Positions 36,913 to 45,041 of a stretch of 64,000 nt of DNA are shown in pieces. The notes beneath the pieces are model-generated. The model saw only the letters and a list, made by a program, of their open reading frames with translations, was not told the DNA's origin and made no database searches. This DNA comes from an uncultured Gemmiger sp. (GTDB taxonomy: Bacteria > Bacillota > Clostridia > Oscillospirales > Ruminococcaceae). Every line of letters starts with the position of its first letter. Position 1 is the stretch's first letter. The translations under genes were made by a program, and so were the position numbers. The DNA is taken from contig CALXHQ010000001.1 in NCBI GenBank assembly GCA_944388145.1, positions 62,001 through 126,000 of the forward strand. Reading direction: 5' to 3'.

Positions 36913-36941
36913 GCCCACAGCAGTCGAAAACCGCTGTGGGC
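36904..36941 (-). terminator. Terminator of the rsmD/coiled-coil unit
   Basis: GCCCACAGC (36941-36933 on the minus strand) pairs perfectly with GCTGTGGGC (36921-36913) around an 11-base loop and is followed by TTGTTTTTT. It ends the unit coming from 38100 and directly abuts the mraZ promoter. Confidence 0.9.
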
Positions 36942-37006
36942 AGTAAAATTTCATATTTGTCACAATCTGCCAGACAGTGGGGAATTCCCCCTGCCGGGCA
37001 GCCGGA

Positions 37007-37480
37007 TTACTTGCTGCGGCGGCTGCCGCGGGCCGTGGCATTGCGCAGGTTCATGCGGGTGTTTTTGATGTCGGCAATGCTGTGGGCCAGTGTTTCCTCG
37101 GTGTTTTTCAGGATGGTTTCACAATAATTGGTAGCGCTCTTGCTGATCTCCCGGCTTTGGTTCTGGGCTGTGGTCAAAATCTCCACCGCACGCTTCTGGG
37201 CACGCTTGGTAATTTCCTGGTCCGAGGTCAGGACCTTGGCGCGGTCCTCGGCCTGTTTGATGATACTGTCAGCCTCCTTGCGGGCATCCTGCACAATCCG
37301 TTCCCGGTCTTCCACAATCTTTTTGCTCTGGCGCATCTCGTCGGGCAGATTGGCACGCACATCGTCGATGATGTCTCTCATCTTGTCCACATCAACCACA
37401 CGTTTGCCCGCGGAGAAGGGCATGGCAGTACCCTCTTCCAGCGTTTCTTCCATCAGGTCAAGCAATTCATCCACATTCAT
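37007..37480 (-). CDS. Coiled-coil protein, ATP-synthase subunit B/DivIVA-like (unknown function)
   Basis: A 157-residue, highly charged protein without membrane segments. Residues about 30-130 form a long helix (VEDRERIVQDARKEADSII, AQKRAVEILTTAQNQSREIS) like the stalk of F-type ATPase subunit B or a DivIVA coil. The C-terminus is basic (ARGSRRSK). Similar proteins lie beside rsmD and coaD in clostridia and are annotated only as ATPase-like. The ATG at 37480 follows GGAGG. It lies 71 bases after rsmD, in the same unit. I do not assign a function. Confidence 0.82.
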   Translation of the reverse strand: MNVDELLDLMEETLEEGTAMPFSAGKRVVDVDKMRDIIDDVRANLPDEMRQSKKIVEDRERIVQDARKEADSIIKQAEDRAKVLTSDQEITKRAQKRAVEILTTAQNQSREISKSATNYCETILKNTEETLAHSIADIKNTRMNLRNATARGSRRSK

Positions 37481-37551
37481 GGCGATACCTCCAGAGTGTT
37501 CAAAACAGATTGGCCGGCGTCCGGCACAGACAGTCCGGTGCCGGGCCGGCA

Positions 37552-38100
37552 TTATTCCCGCGGGGCTTTTTCGTAGCGGGACACCAATATTTTGCCATAG
37601 GTATATTGTTTGGTGCGGGTCAGCTCCCCTGCCGTCTCAGGCAGCTGCGCTCCCCGCTCGCTTTCACAGAGCACGACGCCGCCGGGGGCAACAATACGGG
37701 ACAGTTCCGGCAGCACACGGTTCAATGTCCCGTGGGCGAAGGGCGGGTCCAGCAGGACCAGGTCAAAGGGTCCCCGGGCCGACGCGAGAAACGCAAAGGC
37801 ATCGCAGTGATGCAGTTTGCTTTTCATTTCCACATGGGCAGCGCGGCAGTTCTCCCGAACGACGGCGAAAGCCTCCGGCGAGGCATCGACAAAATCACAG
37901 GTGATGGCCCCGCGGGAGAGCGCCTCAATGCCCAGCTGACCGCTGCCGGCAAACAGGTCCAGCACGCGGGCGCCCGGCACCAGGAACTGCACGCTGGAGA
38001 ACATGGCCTCCTTGACACGGTCAATGGTCGGGCGGGTGATGTCCTGCCCGGGTAAGGCTTTGAGGACCTTGCCCCGGGCGGTACCTGCGATAACACGCAT
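37552..38100 (-). CDS. rsmD: 16S rRNA (guanine(966)-N(2))-methyltransferase
   Basis: RsmD methylates G966 of 16S rRNA. The 182-residue protein starts MRVIAGTARGKVLKALPG and has the SAM-binding loop VLDLFAGSGQLGIEALSRGA. The catalytic motif is LVLLDPPFAHG (the DPPF form of NPPY). The ATG at 38100 follows AAAGGAG. The coaD gene that often follows rsmD in Firmicutes is absent here; the coiled-coil gene comes next. It has its own promoter at 38204-38176. Confidence 0.93.
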   Translation of the reverse strand: MRVIAGTARGKVLKALPGQDITRPTIDRVKEAMFSSVQFLVPGARVLDLFAGSGQLGIEALSRGAITCDFVDASPEAFAVVRENCRAAHVEMKSKLHHCDAFAFLASARGPFDLVLLDPPFAHGTLNRVLPELSRIVAPGGVVLCESERGAQLPETAGELTRTKQYTYGKILVSRYEKAPRE

Positions 38101-38175
38101 GGCGGGCTTCTCCTTTCTTGCCGGCCAACAGCCGCCTGGGCATAGAATCCGGCAGGGTACAGTGGTGTAGTTACC

Positions 38176-38204
38176 ATTATGCGGGTTTTGCACCGGGTTG
38201 TCAA
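38176..38204 (-). promoter_or_regulatory. Sigma-A promoter of rsmD
   Basis: On the minus strand a perfect TTGACA (38204-38199), a 17-base spacer and CATAAT (38181-38176) lie just after the uvrC stop, so rsmD starts a new unit. Confidence 0.85.
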
Positions 38205-38227
38205 TAGCGCAGGATAACACCGGACCG

Positions 38228-40072
38228 TCAGCCGTGCAGGCCGTTGTAGATGGCCTCGGCCTTTTTGTGGCTGATACCGGGCACCTCCTCCAAGTCGGAG
38301 ATGGAGGCATTGCGAACATTGGCCACCGTCTTGAAGTGGGCCAGCAATGCAGCGGAGGTCTTTTCCCCCACACCCGGCAGCGAGGTGAGGGTGGCGGCGT
38401 AGGACTTTTTGTGCATCATCTGCTTGCGGTAGGCGTTGGCGTAACGGTGCACTTCGTCCTGAATGGAGGTGACAAAGGTAAAAATGCCCCGGTTGCGGTT
38501 GATGGCGATCTCTGCGCCGGTATCGTCCACAATGGCGCGGGTGCGGTGGTGGTCATCCTTGACCATGCCGAACAGCGGTACCTGTTCCAGCGGGGTGCCC
38601 TTCAGGGCCGCGCGCACGGCCGAGACCTGTCCCCTGCCGCCGTCCAAAAGGATCAGGTCGGGCAGCACCGAGAACTGGTTTGCCGGGGTGTCCGGCTTTT
38701 CCCCCCGCTTGGCGGCGGCATACTCCCCCGCGCGGCGGGAGAGAGTCTCCGCCATGGAAGCATAATCGTCGGTTCCGGCCACGGTTTTCATGCGGAAGCG
38801 CCGGTAACCGGTACGGAAGGGTTTGCCGTCCTTGAACACAATCATGCCGCAGACACTGGACCCATCGCCCCAGTTGGAGATGTCATAACTCTCGATGACC
38901 CGGGGCGGGGCTTTCAGCCCCAGCATCTGGGCGGTTTCCTCCAGCAGCTTTTCCTCCCGGGTGTAGCGGCCGCTCTCCCGGGCAAGACGCTCCACGGCGT
39001 TTGTGTAGGCCATAGTGACCAGCTTGGCCACATCTCCCCGCTGGGGCACATACAAGTTGACCGCGCTGCCCCGGGTTTTGGACAAGGCCTCCGTCAGGGC
39101 CTCGTGATCCCCGGGCAGGGCATCCACCGCAATGGTCTTGGGGATTTCCTCACCATCCAGGTAATACTGGGGCAGAAACTCCTCCCGCAGGGCGGGGATG
39201 TCGGCGGTATCGTGGAAGAGGAACTCCCGCTTGTCGCTCAGGCGGCCGTCCCGATAACGCAGGATGGCCGCGCAGACCGCCTTGGTGGTGCCGGCGAAGG
39301 CCAGCACGTCCATGTCATCCTCGGCGCCGCGGACCACCTTTTGGCCCGGAGCCACCCGGTCAATGGCAGCAATCTGGTCCCGCAGCAGGGCGGCAGTCTC
39401 AAAATCCAGCCGATCGGAGGCCGCCTGCATTTTTTCCCGCAGCTGGCGGACAATGTCCTTTTTGCCGTAGCGGATCATGTGGACCGCGCTCTGCACGGCA
39501 TCGTTGTAGGCTTCCCGGCTGATCTTGCCGGTGCAGACCGCCATGCACTTGCCGATGTGAGAGTTCAGGCAGGGGCGTCCCTTGCCCAGGTCGCGGGGGA
39601 ATTCCCGATTGCAGCGGGGCAAAAGAAAACAGTCCTGGGCAGTTTCCACCATCTGACGCACTGCAAAGGAGGAGGTGAAGGGACCGATGTACTCGGCGCC
39701 GTCATCCTCCTTCTGCAAGACGGCCGAGAGGCGGGGCCACTCCCCTTTTGTCACCTTGACATAGCTGTATCCCTTGTCGTCCTTGAGCAGGATGTTGTAT
39801 TTTGGGGTGTGGGCCTTGATCTGGCTGGCCTCCAACACCAGGGCCTCGAACTCCGACTGGCAGACGATCACATCGAAGTTAAAGGCGTGGGCGATCATCT
39901 GGGTGACCTTGGCGTCATGGGGGACACCCTCGCGGAAATACTGCGAGACGCGGGTTTTCAGCCGCTTGGCTTTGCCGATGTAGATGATGGTATCGCTTTT
40001 GTCCCGGATGATGTAAACGCCGGGCAGCAGCGGCAGCATACAGGCTTTTTGGTAAAGTTCCGCTTTGGTCAT
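38228..40072 (-). CDS. uvrC: Excinuclease ABC subunit C
   Basis: UvrC makes both incisions of nucleotide-excision repair after UvrB loading. The 614-residue protein has a GIY-YIG domain (PGVYIIRDKSDTIIYIGKAK), a UVR motif (about 198-235, ASDRLDFETAALLRDQI) and an RNase-H-like 5' nuclease part (ESYDISNWGDGSSVCGMIVF, LILLDGGRGQVSAV). Two helix-hairpin-helix motifs close it (LTSLPGVGEKTSAALLAHF). The ATG at 40072 has AAAGGAG. It lies after a terminator that separates it from the HPr gene. Confidence 0.97.
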   Translation of the reverse strand: MTKAELYQKACMLPLLPGVYIIRDKSDTIIYIGKAKRLKTRVSQYFREGVPHDAKVTQMIAHAFNFDVIVCQSEFEALVLEASQIKAHTPKYNILLKDDKGYSYVKVTKGEWPRLSAVLQKEDDGAEYIGPFTSSFAVRQMVETAQDCFLLPRCNREFPRDLGKGRPCLNSHIGKCMAVCTGKISREAYNDAVQSAVHMIRYGKKDIVRQLREKMQAASDRLDFETAALLRDQIAAIDRVAPGQKVVRGAEDDMDVLAFAGTTKAVCAAILRYRDGRLSDKREFLFHDTADIPALREEFLPQYYLDGEEIPKTIAVDALPGDHEALTEALSKTRGSAVNLYVPQRGDVAKLVTMAYTNAVERLARESGRYTREEKLLEETAQMLGLKAPPRVIESYDISNWGDGSSVCGMIVFKDGKPFRTGYRRFRMKTVAGTDDYASMAETLSRRAGEYAAAKRGEKPDTPANQFSVLPDLILLDGGRGQVSAVRAALKGTPLEQVPLFGMVKDDHHRTRAIVDDTGAEIAINRNRGIFTFVTSIQDEVHRYANAYRKQMMHKKSYAATLTSLPGVGEKTSAALLAHFKTVANVRNASISDLEEVPGISHKKAEAIYNGLHG

Positions 40073-40098
40073 ATGGGCTCCTTTTTCAGACGGGCAGG

Positions 40099-40133
40099 CA
40101 AAAGAAAAGGCGGGTGGTGAAAAACCGCCCGCC
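40099..40133 (-). terminator. Terminator after the HPr gene
   Basis: On the minus strand GGCGGGCGGT and ACCACCCGCC form a stem (one mismatch) followed by TTTTCTTTT. It lies 26 bases after the HPr stop and 27 bases before uvrC. Confidence 0.82.
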
Positions 40134-40158
40134 GCAACATAATTTGGTCCAAATAAAA

Positions 40159-40422
40159 TTACTCGGAGAAGCCAGACTCAACCAGCTTGACCAGGCCGTC
40201 CACAGCAGCCTGCTCATCGGTACCATCGGCAATGATGCGGATGGTGGTGCCGCCGACGATACCCAGGCTCAGCACGCCCAGAAGGCTCTTGGCGTTGACA
40301 CGGCGTTCCTCTTTCTCGACCCAGATCGAAGATTTGTACTCGTTCGCCTTCTGGATAAAGAAGGTAGCCGGACGGGCGTGCAAACCAACCTGATTCTCAA
40401 CGGTAACTTCTTTCACATACAT
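40159..40422 (-). CDS. ptsH: Phosphocarrier protein HPr
   Basis: HPr passes phosphate from enzyme I to sugar EIIA proteins. The 87-residue protein has H15 in VGLHARPAT, the catalytic histidine, and S46 in VNAKSLLGVLSLGI, the site HPr kinase uses for carbon-catabolite control. H15 excludes a Crh-type paralogue. The ATG at 40422 follows GGGAGAG. Enzyme I and HPr kinase are not in the window. It stands alone between a promoter and a terminator, unlike clostridia where an HPr gene lies beside whiA. Confidence 0.95.
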   Translation of the reverse strand: MYVKEVTVENQVGLHARPATFFIQKANEYKSSIWVEKEERRVNAKSLLGVLSLGIVGGTTIRIIADGTDEQAAVDGLVKLVESGFSE

Positions 40423-40521
40423 AGTTATTCTCTCCCATTTCGAAAATAATATGCCCAAGCATTCACCGCGGGCTTCCTCAGGCGGCATTGCACATCTGTT
40501 CTTCCGCTCTGAATTGATTTT

Positions 40522-40550
40522 ATTTTAACCCATTTTGTTCCTTTTGTACA
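40522..40550 (-). promoter_or_regulatory. Probable promoter of the HPr gene
   Basis: On the minus strand TGTACA (40550-40545), a 17-base spacer and TAAAAT (40527-40522) lie about 100 bases before the HPr ATG. The -35 deviates from consensus. Confidence 0.55.
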
Positions 40551-40679
40551 GTAGATTTTGTCAAATTTAGCAAGATTCCGCAATCCTGCCAAAGCCACAC
40601 AGGCTTCTTTGTGCATATTTACCAGTTTATTTTCAACATTGTTGTTCAACAGTACCGAAAACGCAGCAAAAACCAGCGT

Positions 40680-41927
40680 TCAGTCGTCCATTTCGCTGTC
40701 CCTCAGCTGTGTACGGACGAGTTTTTGCTCCCGCACGCGGTTTGTAAAAGTTTGGTGTGCCTCCGGCGAAACCGCCGGTGTGCCCGCCTCCTCCCGGTAG
40801 CCCATGCGCAGGTACAGCGCAATGGCAGGGCGGTTGGTTTCCAGCACAGTCACAAACGTACGCGTGTGTTCCGGCAGCTTTTTTTGGGCAAAGGCCAACA
40901 GCTTTGCCCCGATCCCCCTGCCCTGCGCTGCGGGGGACACGTACAGCCGGCCGATCTCGCCGGTTTTGTGGCAGACCCCCACAATGGCGTCCGGCTTCCC
41001 CGCCGTGCTGTGCAGGTAAAATGCCCAGCCGGCAGTGCGGTCGGCCTCCAGCCGCTGCCGCATGGCTTCCGGCGTGTGTTCGGCCAGAAAGTCCGGCGTG
41101 CAGGCCTCCCGGTGGGACATCTGCCAGCTTTCACTGTAAATTTGGGCGGCGGCAGCCAGCTGTTCCCCTGTCCGAACCAGCGCGGCGCGCTCGCTGCGTT
41201 TCCAGCGCGCGGGGGTCAGCGGGTGGGTGCGGCACCATTCCTCATACAGGTCGGGGCGGCGTTCGGCGGTGCGGGCATGGCTCTGCTTGGCCCGCCAGGC
41301 ATCGATTCTGGTATGGTCGCCGGTGAGCAATACCGAAGGCACCGGGCGGCCCTCCCAGATTTCGGGGCGGGTGTACTGGGGATATTCCAACAGGCCATCC
41401 CAGTAGCTTTCCTCCTGGTAGCCTTTCTCCTCGGCCAGCACACCGGGCTGCAGGCGAAGCACGCTGTCCGCCACCACCAGGCTGGCCAGCTCGCCGCCGG
41501 TGAGCACATAGTCGCCGATGGACAGTTCCTCATCGCCAAAGGCATCGATCACCCGCTGGTCGATCCCCTCATAGTGGCCGCAGACCAGCGTCAGGCTGTC
41601 GCAGGCGGCCAGCCGGCGGGCAACCCCCTCGTTGTAGGGCCGGCCGGCAGCGGTCAGAAAAACCACATGGGGCCTGCCGCGCCCCTGGGCGGCACACTGG
41701 GCCTGGACCTCCCGCAGGCAGTCGGCGATGGGCTGGGCGTACAGCACCATACCACAGCCGCCGCCGTAAGGGTAATCGTCGGTCTGCTTCTGCTTGTTTT
41801 TGGTGTAATCCCGGATCTGGTGACAGTGTGCCTCGAACAGATTTTTGGCCGCCGCACGCCCCAGTATGCTGGCGTGCAGGAAACTGTCGCACAGCTCCGG
41901 GAAGAGCGTCACAATGTCAATTCGCAT
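40680..41927 (-). CDS. trmD: TrmD tRNA (guanine-37-N1)-methyltransferase fused to a GNAT acetyltransferase
   Basis: The 415-residue protein is about 170 longer than normal TrmD. Residues 1 to about 235 are a complete SPOUT methyltransferase that makes m1G37: MRIDIVTLFPELCDSF, YGGGCGMVLYAQP, LVCGHYEGIDQR, SIGDYVLTGGE and LLTGDHTRID. Residues about 245-385 are a GNAT domain with the acetyl-CoA loop RLYVSPAAQGRGIGAKLL and the late ETNRPAIALYLRMGY strand-helix. The frame is continuous, with no stop or start signal between the parts. The ATG lies three bases after rimM. The acetyltransferase substrate is unknown. A sequencing error that joins two genes is unlikely but would look similar. Confidence 0.92.
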   Translation of the reverse strand: MRIDIVTLFPELCDSFLHASILGRAAAKNLFEAHCHQIRDYTKNKQKQTDDYPYGGGCGMVLYAQPIADCLREVQAQCAAQGRGRPHVVFLTAAGRPYNEGVARRLAACDSLTLVCGHYEGIDQRVIDAFGDEELSIGDYVLTGGELASLVVADSVLRLQPGVLAEEKGYQEESYWDGLLEYPQYTRPEIWEGRPVPSVLLTGDHTRIDAWRAKQSHARTAERRPDLYEEWCRTHPLTPARWKRSERAALVRTGEQLAAAAQIYSESWQMSHREACTPDFLAEHTPEAMRQRLEADRTAGWAFYLHSTAGKPDAIVGVCHKTGEIGRLYVSPAAQGRGIGAKLLAFAQKKLPEHTRTFVTVLETNRPAIALYLRMGYREEAGTPAVSPEAHQTFTNRVREQKLVRTQLRDSEMDD

Positions 41928-41930
41928 AGG

Positions 41931-42461
41931 TCACTCCTCGTCGCCGTTGACCGGCGTGTCGAACATGCCGGGGATGGGGTTGACCAGCACCTGGCGGGTC
42001 TCAATGTCAATGCGCACCACAAACTCCGGCACGACAGGAATCATATGGTCACCACCGGCGGCATCCCGCACCGTGTAGATATCCTGCGCGGCCGGATGAC
42101 TGACCTCGGTGACGGTGCCGTACTCCCGGCCGGTGGCAGCATCCACCACTGCGCAGCCCAGTACGTCATCAATAAAATAGCGGCCCTCCGGCAGCTTTGC
42201 CTCCCGCTTGTCCAGATAGAGGGTGCGGCCCACCATGGCGCGGGCTGCATCCATATCGGCAACGCCTTCCAGCCGGACCAGCAGCATATTGCCCTGGGCG
42301 CGCACCCCCAGCAGTTTGCGGGGACCGTCGCCATCGGCGGAGGTGTACAGCATTTTGAAGCCGGACAAAAAACCGGCGCCGTCGCACAGCGGCAGGGCTT
42401 TCATCTCGCCGCGGACGCCGTGAGTGGTGACAATTTTGCAGGCGGGCAGATAGGTTTGCAT
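41931..42461 (-). CDS. rimM: Ribosome maturation factor RimM
   Basis: RimM helps 30S head assembly by binding S19. The 176-residue protein has the N-terminal barrel (ACKIVTTHGVRGEMKALPL) and the PRC-barrel half (EGRYFIDDVLGCAVVDAAT, HMIPVVPEFVVRIDIETRQV). The ATG at 42461 follows AAAGGAG. It lies 83 bases after khpA, across an internal terminator, and three bases before trmD. Confidence 0.95.
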   Translation of the reverse strand: MQTYLPACKIVTTHGVRGEMKALPLCDGAGFLSGFKMLYTSADGDGPRKLLGVRAQGNMLLVRLEGVADMDAARAMVGRTLYLDKREAKLPEGRYFIDDVLGCAVVDAATGREYGTVTEVSHPAAQDIYTVRDAAGGDHMIPVVPEFVVRIDIETRQVLVNPIPGMFDTPVNGDEE

Positions 42462-42495
42462 GGAGTTCTCCTTTGATTTTGATCTGTACAAGCGC

Positions 42496-42529
42496 CAAAA
42501 AAGGCACCCCGCACCGTTCGCGGAGTGCC
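42496..42529 (-). terminator. Internal terminator between khpA and rimM
   Basis: GGCACTCCGC pairs with GCGGGGTGCC (42529-42520 with 42512-42503; one mismatch), followed on the minus strand by TTTTTT (42502-42497). It lies within the rpsP-khpA-rimM-trmD unit and should lower rimM-trmD relative to rpsP. Confidence 0.85.
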
Positions 42530-42544
42530 AGCTGTTTTGGCTTG

Positions 42545-42778
42545 TCAGCCGATCTCCACCACGACTTTTTCGCCATGGCGGACGGCGGCGGCCCGCATCA
42601 CAACACGGATCGCCTTGGCGATGCGGCCCTGTTTGCCGATCACACGGCCCATGTCATCCTCAGCCACAATCAGGTGGTAGACGACGGTGCCATCCTCGCG
42701 CACAGGGTCGACTGTGACCTGCACCGCTTCCTTGTTTTCCACAAGGCCGCGGGCAACAGCAATCAGCAGTTCCTGCAT
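42545..42778 (-). CDS. khpA: KH-domain RNA-binding protein KhpA
   Basis: A 77-residue KH-domain protein (YlqC type) with the RNA-binding GxxG loop at 48-51 in MGRVIGKQGRIAKAIRVVM. KhpA dimerises with KhpB and binds many RNAs, affecting cell shape in other Firmicutes. The ATG at 42778 is 18 bases after the rpsP stop, the standard rpsP-khpA-rimM-trmD order. Confidence 0.95.
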   Translation of the reverse strand: MQELLIAVARGLVENKEAVQVTVDPVREDGTVVYHLIVAEDDMGRVIGKQGRIAKAIRVVMRAAAVRHGEKVVVEIG

Positions 42779-42796
42779 GGTGCGCCTCCGTTCTGA

Positions 42797-43036
42797 TTAC
42801 AGGATCTCGGACTTCTTCAGCAGAACGCGAACGGTATCGGTGGGCTGAGCGCCGTTTGCCAGCCACTGCTTGGCCTTCTCAGCGTCGATCTTGACGACAG
42901 AGGGCTCCTTGGTGGGATCGTAGTAGCCGATCTCCTCAATGAAACGGCCATCGCGGGCGTAGCGGCTGTCGGCAACGACAACGCGGTAGAAGGGGGCTTT
43001 CTTGGCGCCCATACGGCGCAGACGAATCTTGACCAT
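42797..43036 (-). CDS. rpsP: 30S ribosomal protein S16
   Basis: A 79-residue S16 with [39 protein letters not shown] and [16 protein letters not shown]. It is needed for 30S central-domain assembly. The ATG follows TGGAGG. It lies 99 bases after ffh, a gap in which I find no clear promoter or terminator, so ffh read-through is possible. Confidence 0.98.
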   Translation of the reverse strand: MVKIRLRRMGAKKAPFYRVVVADSRYARDGRFIEEIGYYDPTKEPSVVKIDAEKAKQWLANGAQPTDTVRVLLKKSEIL

Positions 43037-43135
43037 TGTTACTTTCCTCCAGAATTTGTGTTCGGCCCGTTTCGCGGGGCACTTGATTTATATCACCCTC
43101 GGGGCCGAAAAGCCATAAGGGGAATACCAGATTTT

Positions 43136-44485
43136 TCAGCGCATGCCGCGGAAGCCGGGGATGCTGCTCAAGCGGCGCATAAAGCCCTTAGGGTTGCGCT
43201 TGACCTGTTTCATCATTTTCTGCATCATTTCATACTGACGCAGCAGCTTGTTGACTTCCTCCACCGTGCGGCCGCTGCCGGCGGCAATACGGCGCTTGCG
43301 CTTGGGATTGATGATGGAGGGCTTGGCCCGCTCCTCCGGCGTCATCGAATAAATAATCGCCTCAATATGAGGCAGCGCCTTCTCGTCCAGCTGATCCACA
43401 TCCACCTTGGCGCCGGCACCGCCGGGCAGCATGGAGAGCAGCGCCGAAGCACCGCCCATCTTTTTGATCTGCTGAAACTGGGCCAGCATGTCGTTCAGGT
43501 CGAACTTGTTGGCCATCATCCGCTTGGCAGTTTCTTCGGCTTGTTTTTCGTCCTGGGTGGCCTGAGCCTTCTCGATCAGGGAAAGCACATCGCCCATGCC
43601 CAGGATACGGCCTGCCATGCGGGCGGGATAGAAGGGCTCCAAATCATCCAGCTTTTCGCCGATGCCCTGAAAGTAGATGGGCTTGCCGGTGACGGCCAGC
43701 ACCGAGAGGGCCGCACCGCCGCGGGTATCGCCGTCAGTCTTTGTCAGGATAACGCCATCAATTCCCACCTTCTCGTTGAAGGTCTTGGCCACATTGACGG
43801 CCTCCTGGCCAGCCATGGCATCCACCACCAGCAGGCTGTAATCCACTTCCACCGCCTGCTTGATGCGCACAAGCTCATCCATCAGGGTATCATCAATCTG
43901 CAGCCGGCCGGCGGTATCAATAATGACGATGTCGTTGCCATGGTCGCGGGCATAGGCCATGGCCTTCCGGGCGATGTGTTCCGGTTTTTCGGTGCCCATC
44001 TCAAAGACGGGGACGCCGGCCTGCTCGCCCACAATGCGCAGCTGGTCGATGGCGGCGGGGCGGTAAATATCGCAGGCCACCAGCAGCGGGCGGCGGCCCA
44101 GCTTTTTGTAATACTTTCCCAGCTTGGCTGCATGGGTGGTTTTGCCGTTGCCCTGCAGGCCGCACATCATCAGCACGGTCTGGCCCTTGTTTTTGATGCG
44201 CAGCTGCTGGGGATCGTCGCCGCCCATCAGGCGGGTGAGTTCCTCGTTGACGATCTTGACCACCTGCTGGGCTGGGGTCAGGCTTTCCATAACCTCCTGG
44301 CCCATGGCCCGTTCAGACACCTGGCTGCAGAAATCTTTTGCAACCTTGTAGTTGACATCGGCTTCCAGCAGGGCCATGCGCACTTCCCGCATGGCAGCCT
44401 TGATATCCGCCTCGCCCAGCTTGCCTTTGCCGCGGAGTTTTTTGAAAACGCCCGAAAGGCGCTCGGTCAAAGATTCAAATGCCAT
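43136..44485 (-). CDS. ffh: Signal recognition particle protein Ffh
   Basis: Ffh binds SRP RNA and signal sequences and targets proteins to FtsY. The 449-residue GTPase has an N-domain (LTERLSGVFKKLRGKGKLGE) and a G-domain with MMCGLQGNGKTTHAAKLGKY, DIYRPAAIDQL, IIDTAGRLQID and LTKTDGDTRGGAALS. The Met-rich M-domain follows (MMANKFDLNDMLAQFQQI, LLRQYEMMQKMMKQV). The ATG overlaps the ylxM frame by 11 bases, with its ribosome binding site inside ylxM. Confidence 0.97.
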   Translation of the reverse strand: MAFESLTERLSGVFKKLRGKGKLGEADIKAAMREVRMALLEADVNYKVAKDFCSQVSERAMGQEVMESLTPAQQVVKIVNEELTRLMGGDDPQQLRIKNKGQTVLMMCGLQGNGKTTHAAKLGKYYKKLGRRPLLVACDIYRPAAIDQLRIVGEQAGVPVFEMGTEKPEHIARKAMAYARDHGNDIVIIDTAGRLQIDDTLMDELVRIKQAVEVDYSLLVVDAMAGQEAVNVAKTFNEKVGIDGVILTKTDGDTRGGAALSVLAVTGKPIYFQGIGEKLDDLEPFYPARMAGRILGMGDVLSLIEKAQATQDEKQAEETAKRMMANKFDLNDMLAQFQQIKKMGGASALLSMLPGGAGAKVDVDQLDEKALPHIEAIIYSMTPEERAKPSIINPKRKRRIAAGSGRTVEEVNKLLRQYEMMQKMMKQVKRNPKGFMRRLSSIPGFRGMR

Positions 44486-44873
44486 TGGGCGTTTCCTCCT
44501 GTGTGGTGAGACGCTCCACGATGGCCAGCATCTCGTCGGTATCCTGCTGGATGCGGGGCACCGGCGTGAACAAGCCGGAATTGCAGCAGCGCACCTCCCG
44601 GATCAGCTGCTCCAGCCGTTCCAGATCAGCCAGCATGGCCTGATGGCGGCGGGCGTTGCCGATCTTTTCCTCCATCTGGCGCAGAGTCGCCTCACCATGC
44701 TTGATGGCATCCCGCACCCCCTGACGGGAGATGCCGAAGTTTTCGGCTATCTCAGAGAGGGAGAGATCCTCGTCGTAGTATTCGGTGAGGATCTCTCGCT
44801 GGCGTTGGGTCAGCACAGGGCCGTAGTGGTCCAGCAGGATGGAATATTCCAGATCCTTTGGAGTCTGTGCCAA
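44475..44873 (-). CDS. ylxM: YlxM-family SRP-associated helix-turn-helix protein (UPF0122)
   Basis: A 132-residue sigma-factor-like helix-turn-helix protein: LLDHYGPVLTQRQREILTEYYDEDLSLSEIAENFGISRQGVRDAIKHGEA is the family block. YlxM proteins stimulate the Ffh GTPase in Gram-positive SRP. The start is TTG 44873 behind GGAGGGC. It is translationally coupled to ffh by an 11-base overlap. A consensus promoter lies at 44967-44939. Confidence 0.93.
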   Translation of the reverse strand: MAQTPKDLEYSILLDHYGPVLTQRQREILTEYYDEDLSLSEIAENFGISRQGVRDAIKHGEATLRQMEEKIGNARRHQAMLADLERLEQLIREVRCCNSGLFTPVPRIQQDTDEMLAIVERLTTQEETPNGI

Positions 44874-44938
44874 TGTACTGCCCTCCTGCGCCGTTCAGAG
44901 CGTCATTCTGTGTAAAGCATCCCGCTTTACAGCTGCCA

Positions 44939-44967
44939 ATTATAGCAGAGGCAGGGGCCGGTGTCAA
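44939..44967 (-). promoter_or_regulatory. Consensus sigma-A promoter of ylxM-ffh
   Basis: On the minus strand TTGACA (44967-44962), 17 bases ending in TGC and TATAAT (44944-44939) match the full consensus with an extended -10. A palindrome GTAAAGC-GGGAT-GCTTTAC follows at 44930-44912 in the leader. Confidence 0.92.
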
Positions 44968-45041
44968 GTAGTTTTGCCTGACAGGGGCAGGAATCTTTTC
45001 AAAATTCTCTGTCGAAAAAGCGCGCACAAGCGGGTGGAGTA

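Noticed and set aside
40425-40649. A 74-codon minus-strand frame upstream of HPr
   Set aside because: It spans the HPr promoter and leader, has no binding site and no homology-like sequence.
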